From Deltaproteobacteria bacterium (GTDB taxonomy: Bacteria; Desulfobacterota; BSN033; WVXP01): 64,000 nucleotides of DNA. Below, one piece after another: positions 8,704 through 17,915 of this stretch. Under the pieces are notes generated by a model. The model did not search any database and had not been told where the DNA came from. It saw only the letters and a program-made list of their open reading frames with translations. The translations under genes were made by a program, and so were the position numbers. Numbering within the stretch: position 1 is the first letter of the stretch; every line of letters starts with the position of its first letter. The DNA lies in contig JAFDHF010000005.1 in NCBI GenBank assembly GCA_019308905.1, forward strand, positions 1 to 64,000, read 5' to 3'.

Positions 8704-9594
8704 ATGACAGAGGTACTATATTTCGGGCCGAGAGGCGTGAGAGAGGCGATCGAGGTCATGGGCAAGTGGAAGGGACGTGCCCGGCTGATCGCCGGCGGAA
8801 CTAATCTCATACCGGACATGCGTTCGGGCAAGGTGGAGCCGGAGGCCATTGTCGATTTGAGCGGGTTGGACGGTGACCTCAGAATCATGGGTGAAGAGGA
8901 CGGCCGGGTGAGAATCGGTGCCCTCGTTACCATATCGGAGATCGCCTCATCCGGGTTCATTCGGCTCGTAAGCCCGATACTCTCATCGGCTGCCCGCCGA
9001 CTGGGCAACCCCCTGACCCGCAATCGTGCAACCATCGGGGGCAATCTGGCCGACGCCTCGCCTGCTGCCGACACGGCACCTCCCCTGCTGGCCCTGGGGG
9101 CTTCGGTTCGCACAGAGGGCGGGAGGTCAAAGGGGAGAGAGATCCCTCTGGACCGTTTTTTTCTTGGACCGCGCAAGACCGCGTTGGATGAGGATGAGCT
9201 GATCACGGAGATCTCTTTTCCCAAGCCGGAAGACCCCGGCAGGGGGAGTTTCATAAAGCTGGGTCTCAGAAACGCCATGGCCATATCAGTGGCGAGTGTG
9301 GCCGTGATGATGGAGATGGACGGCAATGTCTGCCGGAGGGCCCGTGTGGCCCTGGGAGCCGTGGCACCTACGCCGATTCGGGCCTCTCGAGTGGAGGAAC
9401 TGCTTTCGGGCAAGAAAGTCGACACCGAGGTGATCAACCGATGCTCTGAACTTGCCAAGGAGGAGATCTCCCCGATCAGCGACATTCGGGCCTCTGCCAG
9501 GTACCGGGAGATGGTCGTTTCGGTGCTGATCAAGAGGGCGATCGAGCAGGCCCTGTTACAAGGAGGAAGAGGCGATGAAAACCTATCCGATTGA
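8704..9594 (+). CDS. Molybdenum hydroxylase FAD-binding (medium) subunit
   Basis: A 296-aa CoxM/XdhB-type flavoprotein subunit. FAD-binding signatures are visible: IAGGTNLIPDMR near residue 30 and TIGGNLADASPAADTAPPLL near 115. It passes electrons from the 2Fe-2S subunit (9575-10048) to an unknown acceptor. The gene follows the corrinoid protein gene by 63 nt and overlaps the 2Fe-2S gene by 20 nt, giving the medium-small-large order common in bacterial xanthine dehydrogenase/nicotinate hydroxylase/CO dehydrogenase operons. Confidence 0.93.
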   Translation: MTEVLYFGPRGVREAIEVMGKWKGRARLIAGGTNLIPDMRSGKVEPEAIVDLSGLDGDLRIMGEEDGRVRIGALVTISEIASSGFIRLVSPILSSAARRLGNPLTRNRATIGGNLADASPAADTAPPLLALGASVRTEGGRSKGREIPLDRFFLGPRKTALDEDELITEISFPKPEDPGRGSFIKLGLRNAMAISVASVAVMMEMDGNVCRRARVALGAVAPTPIRASRVEELLSGKKVDTEVINRCSELAKEEISPISDIRASARYREMVVSVLIKRAIEQALLQGGRGDENLSD

Positions 9595-10048
9595 GATTGA
9601 ACTCAACGGCGAGCAACACCGGCTGGAGGTGGAGGCCGGGGAGACCCTGTTAGAGGTCCTCCGTGAGAAGCTCGGGGCAACAGAGGTGAAAAACGGCTGC
9701 GGAAAGGGAGACTGTGGGGCCTGTGCCGTCCTGGTGGACGGCAAGGCGGTAAACGCGTGCCTTACCCTGGCCATCCAGGCGGACGGAAAGCGGGTCACCA
9801 CGGTTCGAGGGATCGGCACGGAGCAGAACCCCCACACCCTCCAGAGGAGTTTCGTTGAACACGGGGCCATTCAATGCGGGTTCTGTACACCGGGCATGAT
9901 CATCTCGGCCAAGGCTCTTCTCGATCGAAATCAGAGGCCGAGCCGGGAAGAGGTTCGAGAGGCGATTTCAGGAAACCTGTGCCGTTGCACGGGATACAAG
10001 AAGATCGTTCAGGCAATCGAAGATGCCGCCCTCAAAGGGCAGCCCTAA
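9575..10048 (+). CDS. Molybdenum hydroxylase [2Fe-2S] (small) subunit
   Basis: A 157-aa two-cluster iron-sulfur subunit. The plant-type ferredoxin motif is NGCGKGDCGACAVLVDG with its fourth Cys in NACL. The second cluster is formed by QCGFCTPGM and NLCRCTGY. It links the molybdenum centre of the large subunit (10064-12379) to the FAD subunit. The start overlaps the end of the FAD-subunit gene, indicating translational coupling. Confidence 0.96.
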   Translation: MKTYPIEIELNGEQHRLEVEAGETLLEVLREKLGATEVKNGCGKGDCGACAVLVDGKAVNACLTLAIQADGKRVTTVRGIGTEQNPHTLQRSFVEHGAIQCGFCTPGMIISAKALLDRNQRPSREEVREAISGNLCRCTGYKKIVQAIEDAALKGQP

Positions 10049-10063
10049 CCGGGGGGGAGGACC

Positions 10064-12379
10064 ATGTCGGATATACGCGTTACAGACAGGCCGTTCCGGT
10101 CTGATTACGAGATTATCGGTAAACCTATGCCTCGGCATGATGCCTGCGACAAGGTCTATGGAAAGACGAAATACGCCGAGGACTACGCCTTGGCCGGGAT
10201 GCTCCATGCAAAGGTCCTCAGAAGCCGCTATCCTGCGGCACGGATTCTTTCCATAGACACGACCGAGGCCGAGAAGCTCGAAGGCGTCGTGGCCGTGATG
10301 ACGGCCAAGGACGTGCCCAACAACGAGACGGTTACCCGTTTCGGACAGACCCATGAGGTGGGCGGGTTCGAAGGGCTTTACCGGGTGCTGGCGGACAAGA
10401 AGGTCAGGTTCATGGGCGAGGGTGTGGCCCTGGTAGCGGCGGAGACCCTCAAGACAGCGGAGGAGGCCGTCAGGCGGATCAAGGTCGAGTACGAGCCTCT
10501 GCCCGGGGTGTTCGACCCGATCGAGGCGATGAAACCCGGCGCCTACCAGGTGGGTGAGTCGGAGAACAACGTTATCTGCAGCTACAAGGTGAGAAAGGGG
10601 GACATCGAAGAGGGGTTTTCCAAGTCGGATGTCATCGTAGAGAACACCTACCGGGTTCCCTTTGTTGACCATGCCTTCCTGGAACCGCACTCGGGTGTCG
10701 CCTGGATGGACGACAGCGGCGTCATCACCATCCGGGCTGCCACTCAGGTCATAGAGCACTTCCGGGGCATAGCCGAGGTGCTGGGGCTCCCCCACAACCG
10801 GGTCCGGGTGATAGCGCCAATGGTGGGGGGTGGATTCGGCAACAAGGAGGACATCACGGTGGAGACCTATCTGGCCCTTCTCGTGTGGAAGACACAGAGG
10901 CCGGTGAAGCTCACCTACACGAGAGAAGAGGCGATTCTCTCCACGAGCAAACGCCATCCCTATGTCATGAGATACAGGACCGGAGCGACAAGGGATGGGA
11001 AGCTCATGGCCCTTGAGGCGGATCTCGTCTCCGACGCGGGAGCCTATGTCTATCTCAGTCCCTGGGTGTTGCTCTATTCCACGGTCAGTGCGACGGGACC
11101 TTATGACATACCCCATGTGAAGGTGGATACCACGACGGTATTGACAAACAACACCTTCACCAGTGCCAACCGAGGATTTGGATGTCCCCAGATCTGTTTT
11201 GCCTATGAATCGCAGATGGATGAACTCGCCCACCGGCTCGGTCTTTCCCCCCTGGAATTCAGGAGGAGGAACTATCTCAAGAAGGGGGAAGCCATGGCCA
11301 CAGGACGGGTGTTGGATCACTATGTGGCGTTTCCGGAGACCGCGGAAAAGGCCCTGGAAGCCCTGGGCAAACCCTCCGAGCCGGCGTCTCCCACCGAAAA
11401 GATCGGCCAGGGAATAGCCTCGGGCATGATGAGCTACGGCAGGATGGTCTTCCTCCATGATACCTCCAGGTCTTACGTGAGCATCGAAATGGACGGGAGC
11501 GTCACGGTCCGCTGCGGCGTTCAGGACATAGGCGGAGGGCAGGCCTCCTCTCTGGCGCAGATTGCGGCCGAGGTCCTGGGTGTTCCCATGGAAGAGGTAG
11601 AGGTGTTTATCGGCGATACGGCCCTGACTCCCATAGCGGGCACCACCACGGCTACCCGCCAGCTTTACATGTCCGGAAACGCTACCTTGAAAGCCGCCAC
11701 AGAGGTGAGGAAAAACCTGCTCGGTAAGGCGGCGGAGCTGCTGGAGGCTAGACCCGAGGAGCTCGATCTCAAAGAGAAAAAGATCTTTGTAAAAAACGAG
11801 CCGGACCGGTCTCTCGCGCTGGCCACGGTGGTCAAGGCATGTGCCGCCGCAGGGATCCCCCTCTTCAATGCAGCCCAGTTCAACGCTCCCTTCAGAGAAC
11901 TGATGGATTTCAAGACTGGCCAGGGCCAGGTATTCCCCGACTTCACCTTCGGGACGCACGGAGTCGAGCTTGCAGTCGATACGGAGACCGGGAAGGTGAG
12001 AGTGCTCAAGCTCGTCTCGTGCTACGACGTCGGCCAGGCCATCAACCCCCTGAGCGTGGAAGGCCAGCTCGAGGGGGGTGCTCTGTACGGTTTGGGCTAT
12101 GGGCTGACAGAGGAGATCATCCTTGAGAATGGTATCACCCTTACCCCCTCTTTTTCTGAGTTTATCATTCCCACTTCTCTGGATGCACCGGATGTGGAGA
12201 CGATCGTTCTCGAGTCAGGAGACGGGGCCGGTCCGTTCGGGGCCAAGGGCATCGGCGAGCCTTCGTGTGTTTCCGTGGCGCCTGCTGTTGCCAACGCCGT
12301 TCGTGACGCCCTTGGTGTCAGGATCACGGAGCTTCCTCTGACACCGGAGAGAATCGTCAAGGCCCTGAAGAGAATTTGA
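10064..12379 (+). CDS. Molybdenum hydroxylase catalytic (large) subunit, xanthine dehydrogenase family
   Basis: A 771-aa Mo-pterin catalytic subunit. VGGGFGNKE near residue 258 binds the cofactor. NRGFGCPQ near residue 370 corresponds to the GFGGPQ of xanthine dehydrogenases, and the AYXCSFR signature of form-I CO dehydrogenase is absent. The C-terminal GAKGIGEP carries the catalytic Glu of hydroxylases. It therefore should insert water-derived oxygen into an aldehyde or N-heterocycle C-H bond rather than oxidise CO. No signal peptide is present, so the complex is cytoplasmic. Context with methyltransferases points to a methylated nitrogen heterocycle or to an aldehyde derived from one; that is inference. 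Confidence 0.93.
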   Translation: MSDIRVTDRPFRSDYEIIGKPMPRHDACDKVYGKTKYAEDYALAGMLHAKVLRSRYPAARILSIDTTEAEKLEGVVAVMTAKDVPNNETVTRFGQTHEVGGFEGLYRVLADKKVRFMGEGVALVAAETLKTAEEAVRRIKVEYEPLPGVFDPIEAMKPGAYQVGESENNVICSYKVRKGDIEEGFSKSDVIVENTYRVPFVDHAFLEPHSGVAWMDDSGVITIRAATQVIEHFRGIAEVLGLPHNRVRVIAPMVGGGFGNKEDITVETYLALLVWKTQRPVKLTYTREEAILSTSKRHPYVMRYRTGATRDGKLMALEADLVSDAGAYVYLSPWVLLYSTVSATGPYDIPHVKVDTTTVLTNNTFTSANRGFGCPQICFAYESQMDELAHRLGLSPLEFRRRNYLKKGEAMATGRVLDHYVAFPETAEKALEALGKPSEPASPTEKIGQGIASGMMSYGRMVFLHDTSRSYVSIEMDGSVTVRCGVQDIGGGQASSLAQIAAEVLGVPMEEVEVFIGDTALTPIAGTTTATRQLYMSGNATLKAATEVRKNLLGKAAELLEARPEELDLKEKKIFVKNEPDRSLALATVVKACAAAGIPLFNAAQFNAPFRELMDFKTGQGQVFPDFTFGTHGVELAVDTETGKVRVLKLVSCYDVGQAINPLSVEGQLEGGALYGLGYGLTEEIILENGITLTPSFSEFIIPTSLDAPDVETIVLESGDGAGPFGAKGIGEPSCVSVAPAVANAVRDALGVRITELPLTPERIVKALKRI

Positions 12380-12435
12380 AATGGAGTGGCTTTTCCCGGA
12401 CCGGTTCGATTGATCGGCCCGCAGGAGGGAACTCG

Positions 12436-14892
12436 GTGGTGCCTGCCGACGGTGCGGCCTCGCTCAAGGGAGAAAGGGCTGTCTACACGACCTGCCTGTG
12501 CAACTGCGGCAGTACCAGTCAGTGTGTCTTCAAGGCCCATGTCAAAGACGGCGTGGTTGTTGCTGTTGAACCCGACGATCGGTACAACACGGGCATCGGC
12601 CGGGAAGACGAGGTCCTCTCCGAGGAGGATCTCGGGAGGGTCCGCCTCCAGCGAAGGCCGTGTACCCGGGGTCTGGTTTTTCACAAGTACATCTACTTCC
12701 CCGACCGGGTTCTCTATCCCTTGAAGCGCGATCCCTCGAGCAGACGGGGGGAGGGGAAGTATCTCAGGATCTCGTGGGAGGAGGCCCTATCGATCATCGC
12801 CCGGAAGATGACCGAGATCAGGGAGCGATACGGCCCTTACTCCATCATCACACCATACATGCCAAACGAGACCGCGGCGCGGCTCTTCTCCCTTTGGGGC
12901 GCGGGGGTGGACAGCTGGGGCTGGTGTTCCTTCGACGCCGCCAGAATGATGGCCCACGTCATGGCAGGAGAGAAGGGGTGGGACTATGCAGGGTATGCCT
13001 CCGGTTCGGCGCCTGATATGCTGGCCAACGCAAAGCTGATCGTGATCTGGGGGTTCGACCCGGCGGTGGGTTCGTGCGGCCCTGGTTATCAGTTTGCCTG
13101 GTTTTTGAAGCTCGCCCGGGAGAGGGGCAAGCGCGTGATCGTCATCGATCCCAGATACACGGTGGCCGCTGCGGTCCTCGCCGACCAGTGGATACCGATC
13201 AAGCCCGGCACGGACGGCGCCATGTACATGGCCATGGCCCATGTCCTGTTCAAGGAAGACCTGTGGAACAGGGAATTCGTGGAGAAGTACGTCGAGCCTT
13301 TCGGGTTCGAAAAATGGCGGGATTACATCCTGGGACGGGAGGACGGCGTGGAGAAGGCGCCGCGGTGGGCGGAGACGAAATGCGCCGTCCCTGCCGAGAC
13401 GATCGAAGCCCTTGCCCGACTGGTGGGCAGGGTGAAGCCCTCCTGGCTCTACAGCCACTGGGGGGTGAGCAGAAAGAGCCGGGGTGAACAGACGGTGAGA
13501 GCCTTTGTGGCGCTGCAGGCCATGATGGGATACTGGGGTGTGCCGGGTGCGGGGCCGCCGATTCACATGGGCCCTTACCGGGCGATTCCATGGAGGATCC
13601 CATGGGGGCCGAGCGGAGAGTACACGGCTCCCACCATGTACCGCAGCCACTACTGGGCCCAGGCCGTCCTGCTCCTGGACAAGGTGAAGGAGGGCGAACT
13701 CACCGCGGAGCAATACATGAGGATGGTGGGCTACAGAGCGGATCCTTCTCTCCTGAAGGATTTCAATCCCAAGATGCTCTTCTGGGGCGGGGGAAACAAA
13801 CCTCACGCCTCCGACCACCTGGTTACTGCATGCGACGCTTCCAAGGCCCAGGTGGAGGCCATGGAGCGCATGGAATTCGTCGTCACCATGCACAGCAGGA
13901 TCACCCCTACGGCGAGCTACGCCGACATCATCCTCCCGGCGCGGGACTGGATGTGGGAGGAGAAGAACATCACCCAGAGCCAATACGGCGGTTTTGAGTC
14001 CATAAATTACTGCCCTGGAGTGGTCGAGCCGCCCGGTGAGGTCAGACCGTGGGTGTGGGTCTATACCAAGCTGGCCGGGAAACTCGGCATAGAGCCGAAG
14101 AGATTCTTCAAATACTATACGACGGATGAGAGCTGGGACAGGGATTGGGAGAGGTATCTGAGAGACTGCTACCACGTGATCGAGAGCTACTACAGGGAAC
14201 GGAACAAACAGGTCCCATCTTGGGAGGATTTCACGAAGGGGAGGTTTATCAACTGCGATGAGCTCGATGACGAACCCTTCACAGGGTGGGATGAACAGAT
14301 AAAGCAGGGCAAGCCTTTCAAGACCGGATCAGGGAGGATAGAGCTTTACTCCACATACATTGCAGACCGGGCGAACAGGGGCAAAGGCACGCACTACGAC
14401 TCCTTTGGCCGTCTCTACGACAACCTGCCCAGCGACTGGGGGGATCTTACCCCCTCCGCAGTCTACCGGTCTCCTGTGAGGGGGATGGACGACCCCCTTG
14501 TAAAGCGCTATCCTCTTATGCTCGTGTGCCCCCACTGCCGGTACCGGGTCCACTATCTTTTCTGGGATCACCCATGGCTCAGGGGCCACCTCTACCAGCA
14601 CAGGATTTGGATTAGCCCGGCCGACGCAAAGGCCAGGGGCGTAAAGGACGGAGACCTCGTCGAAGCTTACAACGACCGGGGCAGAGTGATCATGGCGGCC
14701 TACGTGACCTCGAGAATGATGCCCGGGGTGGTTGCAATACGCCACGGCGGGAAATTCATACCCCACCGGTCGGGCGCGGACATTGGCGGATCCCCCTCCA
14801 CGCTGCTTGGCGGCGATTTTGAGAGCTGTATCACTCCGGCCAAGGCGAGTGGTCTCGTCCAGGTACGGAGATTCCGAGGAACACTGGAATGA
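12436..14892 (+). CDS. Molybdopterin oxidoreductase, DmsA-like catalytic subunit
   Basis: An 818-aa DMSO-reductase-family enzyme with bis-MGD molybdenum and an N-terminal [4Fe-4S] site (Cys20, Cys24, Cys30 and the Cys of RRPCTRG). The CxxNCGS layout resembles DmsA, with two extra residues before the third Cys. The segment GWCSFDAAR places a Ser, next to a Cys, where DmsA has its Mo-ligating Ser. I chose GTG 12436 because GGAGG (12424-12428) precedes it by 7 nt; a TTG at 12376 would overlap the previous gene and add 20 non-conserved residues. There is no twin-arginine signal, so the enzyme is cytoplasmic. Its Fe-S partner follows with a 4-nt overlap. The substrate is unknown. Confidence 0.88.
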   Translation: MVPADGAASLKGERAVYTTCLCNCGSTSQCVFKAHVKDGVVVAVEPDDRYNTGIGREDEVLSEEDLGRVRLQRRPCTRGLVFHKYIYFPDRVLYPLKRDPSSRRGEGKYLRISWEEALSIIARKMTEIRERYGPYSIITPYMPNETAARLFSLWGAGVDSWGWCSFDAARMMAHVMAGEKGWDYAGYASGSAPDMLANAKLIVIWGFDPAVGSCGPGYQFAWFLKLARERGKRVIVIDPRYTVAAAVLADQWIPIKPGTDGAMYMAMAHVLFKEDLWNREFVEKYVEPFGFEKWRDYILGREDGVEKAPRWAETKCAVPAETIEALARLVGRVKPSWLYSHWGVSRKSRGEQTVRAFVALQAMMGYWGVPGAGPPIHMGPYRAIPWRIPWGPSGEYTAPTMYRSHYWAQAVLLLDKVKEGELTAEQYMRMVGYRADPSLLKDFNPKMLFWGGGNKPHASDHLVTACDASKAQVEAMERMEFVVTMHSRITPTASYADIILPARDWMWEEKNITQSQYGGFESINYCPGVVEPPGEVRPWVWVYTKLAGKLGIEPKRFFKYYTTDESWDRDWERYLRDCYHVIESYYRERNKQVPSWEDFTKGRFINCDELDDEPFTGWDEQIKQGKPFKTGSGRIELYSTYIADRANRGKGTHYDSFGRLYDNLPSDWGDLTPSAVYRSPVRGMDDPLVKRYPLMLVCPHCRYRVHYLFWDHPWLRGHLYQHRIWISPADAKARGVKDGDLVEAYNDRGRVIMAAYVTSRMMPGVVAIRHGGKFIPHRSGADIGGSPSTLLGGDFESCITPAKASGLVQVRRFRGTLE

Positions 14893-15644
14893 CCCAGTAC
14901 GGCTTCTTCATTGACCAGAGCCGTTGCATAGGTTGCAACAGTTGCACCATCGCCTGCAAGGAGTGGCATGATATCCAGCCGGGTCCGGTCAAGTGGATGC
15001 GGGTCCATCAGTGGGAGAGGGGGACCTTTCCCAGAGTGAGGCTGTATATGCTCCCCGTCATGTGCTACCACTGTGAAGACCCCGTCTGCGTGAAGGCCTG
15101 CAAGGAGGGAGCGCTCCGCAAGGAGGAAAGGTACGGCGCGGTCCTGGTAGATACCGACAGATGCCGGGGCTGCAGGAGGTGCTGGCGGGCCTGTCCGTAC
15201 GGGGCTCCCCAGTATGCAGACGATAGGCCGGGCACGACAATGTCGAAGTGCAACATGTGCGTCGATCGGCTCGATCAGGGGTTGAAGCCCATCTGTGTGC
15301 TCAGCTGTTCGATGAGGGCCCTCGAGTTCGGTCCTCTGGATGAGATCACTAAGAAGTACGGTAACCTGAAGAGACTTGACGGTATGCCGGAGGATTCCAT
15401 TACCAGACCGGCAGTGGTCTTCAAGCCAGCAGACCCGCCCAGAGAGGTCGTTCCCTGGGATCCGGACAGGGCCCTAGCCCTGTGGAGGAAGAGAGAATCA
15501 GAAGGGGGTGAACCCCTGCCCGACCTGTTCGCGGAGGCGTCTGATGTGAAAGAGGTGCCTGACGGAATGGTGGGGAGGGGGAGGCTGGTTCTGAAACCGA
15601 AGAATACGGTGGAACTCATGTACTATACCATGGACGATGAATAG
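14889..15644 (+). CDS. Four-cluster [4Fe-4S] ferredoxin subunit, DmsB-like
   Basis: A 251-aa electron-transfer subunit with sixteen cluster cysteines in four groups: CIGCNSCTIACK near residue 13, CYHCEDPVCVKACK near 58, CRGCRRCWRACP near 93 and CNMCVDRL with CVLSC near 120-140. This is the DmsB/NrfC/PhsB layout. It overlaps the catalytic-subunit gene by ATGA, so the two form a complex. No membrane-anchor (DmsC/NrfD) gene follows, implying a soluble cytoplasmic pair that exchanges electrons with a soluble carrier or with another enzyme of the operon. Confidence 0.94.
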   Translation: MTQYGFFIDQSRCIGCNSCTIACKEWHDIQPGPVKWMRVHQWERGTFPRVRLYMLPVMCYHCEDPVCVKACKEGALRKEERYGAVLVDTDRCRGCRRCWRACPYGAPQYADDRPGTTMSKCNMCVDRLDQGLKPICVLSCSMRALEFGPLDEITKKYGNLKRLDGMPEDSITRPAVVFKPADPPREVVPWDPDRALALWRKRESEGGEPLPDLFAEASDVKEVPDGMVGRGRLVLKPKNTVELMYYTMDDE

Positions 15645-15774
15645 AGAATCGGTTGTTTGAGGGATGGCTGCTTGAGGATCAGACCTGACTTACTGGTTTT
15701 GAGTGTGGGAGAGGAGATATCTTCCCTTCACTGGCGCCTGAATCGACGCTACCGGAGCATCGGAGGGATTTTCT

Positions 15775-17880
15775 ATGACAGAGGTCTTGAAAAACGGTGT
15801 GGTGAGAAGCACGTGTCGGATCTGTTACAACAGTTGTGGTGTGCTCATACACCTGAAGGGCGGGAAACCGGTCAAGGTGGAGGGGGACCCCGAAAATCCC
15901 ATGAGCAAGGGGAGGCTGTGCCCCAAGGGATTGGCATCCCTGGAATACCTGGATCATCCGGGGCGCCTCAGGTATCCCCTGAGGAGGACCGGCAGGAGGG
16001 GGGAGGGCAAGTGGCGGAGAATCGGATGGGATGAGGCCCTCGGGCTGGTGGCGGAGGGACTGGAAAAGACAAAGGAGAGATACGGGGTCCTTTCCGTGGC
16101 CTTTCTCAGGGGGGCCTCAAAAGGGCTTTCCGACGACTACATGGCCAGGTTTGCCAACATATTCGGGTCGCCCAACATTTCATCGCCTGCTCCTGTCTGT
16201 TTTGTCCCGGGGGTCAATGCATCGAGGCTCACCTACGGTTTCTATGCGTACCCTGACTATGTGTTCAGGCCCCGGTGCATCATGCTCTGGGGTACAAACC
16301 CGGAGGCCACGAACGTGGCCGAGTACGAGGAGATCTCGAACGCAGCCCAAAGGGGCACGAAGATTATAGTCGTCGACCCCTTGGAGAACGGATTGACAAA
16401 GAGAGCCGACCTCTGGATCCGGCCCAGACCCGGTACGGATCTGGCCCTCTGCCTGGGGATAATCAACGTGGTGATCAACGAGGGACTGTACGACAGGGAT
16501 TTCGTGGATACGTGGACGACGGGCTTTGCGGAACTGGAAGCCCATGTTCAGGAATATCCGCCCCGGAGGGTCGCGGAGATCACCTGGGTGGCTGAAGAGG
16601 CGATTCGGCGGGCAGCACTCCTCTATGCAAAGGAGAGGCCGGCATACATCGCCTGGGGAAACGGAATAGAGACGACGCTCAACAGTTTTCAGACCTGCCG
16701 GGCCATCGCCATACTGAGGGCGATTACCGGCAACCTGGGTGTTCCAGGGGGAGAGGTGAAGTGGTCTCTACCCGGGGGTCTGCCCAAGGGCGACCCTGTG
16801 TTTGTCTGCCAGGACAACATCCCGCCCGAGGTGAGGGCACAACGGCTCAGCATGAGCGACAACCTCATGCCCATCATCTACTACGCTCTCCCCCAGAGAG
16901 TCACAAGGGCGATCCTGGAGGATGACCCGTACCCGGTTCGCGCGGTCTATCAGCAGGGAGGCAACCTGCTCACCGCGTATACCAACGCGAAAAGAACTTA
17001 CGAGGCGGTCAAGAGGTTGGATTTTCTTGCCGTGGCGGACATGTTCATGACGCCCACGGCCGTGCTCGCCGATGTGGTTCTGCCTGTGGGGTCCTACCTC
17101 GAGTTCGACAGTGTGGAGCAGCCATGGCACTTTCCCATCGCCTCGGTCCAGCAGAAGGTGGCCCAGGTGGGTGAGAGCCGGTCTGACGGAGAAATCCTCA
17201 ACGAGCTCACCAGGAGGCTCGGATTTGCCCGATATGCCTGGGGAGACATGGAGGAGGCCCTGGATTACGTGCTCAAGCCCGCGGGGGTGACCTTCGAGGA
17301 ATTCAGGAAAATCGGAACCTTTGTGGGGACCAGAATATACAGGCATTACGAGAGGGATGGGTTCGACACCCCTTCGGGTAAGGTGGAGATCTACTCGAAA
17401 AGGCTCGAAGACTGGGGGTTCGATCCCCTTCCAAGGTACTATGAAGCCCCTGAGACGCCCCTGAGCGAACCTGGGAGAACCAGTGAATACCCCTTTGTGC
17501 TTACATCGAGAAAGGCGGAGGTCTACCGGCATTCCGGAGGCAGGCAGATCCAATCGCTCAGGAGTGCAAAGCCCGAACCTGTAATGAAGATACATCCTGA
17601 GCCGGCCAGGAGACTGGGAATCGAGGACGGAGACTGGGTTCGTATCTCCACGGATAGGGGGGAGATAAGACAGAAGGCGAGCCTTGCCGACACCTTGGAT
17701 CCCCGGACCGTGGAGGTAGACTATGCGTGGTGGTTTCCCGAAAGGGAGGAGGCGGATCTGTTCGGTTGGGATGAATCGAACATCAACGTTCTCACCGACG
17801 ACGGCCCACCCTTCAACCGGGAGATGGGTTCGGCTATAATGAGAGGGATGTTCTGCAAGGTCGGGAAAGAGGAGAGATAG
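15775..17880 (+). CDS. Second molybdopterin oxidoreductase (bis-MGD family)
   Basis: A 701-aa DMSO-reductase-superfamily enzyme, shorter than the first one in the locus. The N-terminal cluster motif is CRICYNSC (residues 14-21) plus RLCPKG. SPAPVCFVPG supplies a Cys at the position of the metal ligand in the PhsA/polysulfide-reductase/acetylene-hydratase branch. The Asp next to the second cluster Cys that is essential in acetylene hydratase is replaced by Tyr, which argues against that activity. There is no Tat signal and no dedicated Fe-S partner, so it may share the ferredoxin subunit encoded at 14889. A good ribosome-binding site GGAGGG precedes the ATG. Function is otherwise unassigned. 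Confidence 0.88.
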   Translation: MTEVLKNGVVRSTCRICYNSCGVLIHLKGGKPVKVEGDPENPMSKGRLCPKGLASLEYLDHPGRLRYPLRRTGRRGEGKWRRIGWDEALGLVAEGLEKTKERYGVLSVAFLRGASKGLSDDYMARFANIFGSPNISSPAPVCFVPGVNASRLTYGFYAYPDYVFRPRCIMLWGTNPEATNVAEYEEISNAAQRGTKIIVVDPLENGLTKRADLWIRPRPGTDLALCLGIINVVINEGLYDRDFVDTWTTGFAELEAHVQEYPPRRVAEITWVAEEAIRRAALLYAKERPAYIAWGNGIETTLNSFQTCRAIAILRAITGNLGVPGGEVKWSLPGGLPKGDPVFVCQDNIPPEVRAQRLSMSDNLMPIIYYALPQRVTRAILEDDPYPVRAVYQQGGNLLTAYTNAKRTYEAVKRLDFLAVADMFMTPTAVLADVVLPVGSYLEFDSVEQPWHFPIASVQQKVAQVGESRSDGEILNELTRRLGFARYAWGDMEEALDYVLKPAGVTFEEFRKIGTFVGTRIYRHYERDGFDTPSGKVEIYSKRLEDWGFDPLPRYYEAPETPLSEPGRTSEYPFVLTSRKAEVYRHSGGRQIQSLRSAKPEPVMKIHPEPARRLGIEDGDWVRISTDRGEIRQKASLADTLDPRTVEVDYAWWFPEREEADLFGWDESNINVLTDDGPPFNREMGSAIMRGMFCKVGKEER

Positions 17881-17915
17881 GAGCAAGACAACAGGGGAGC
17901 CGAAACGGGGGAATT

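Noticed and set aside
10064-12379. Aerobic-type CO dehydrogenase large subunit
   Set aside because: The AYXCSFR active-site signature is missing and xanthine-dehydrogenase-like motifs are present.
15775-17880. Acetylene hydratase
   Set aside because: The family resemblance is general; the Asp beside the second cluster Cys that acetylene hydratase needs is a Tyr here.
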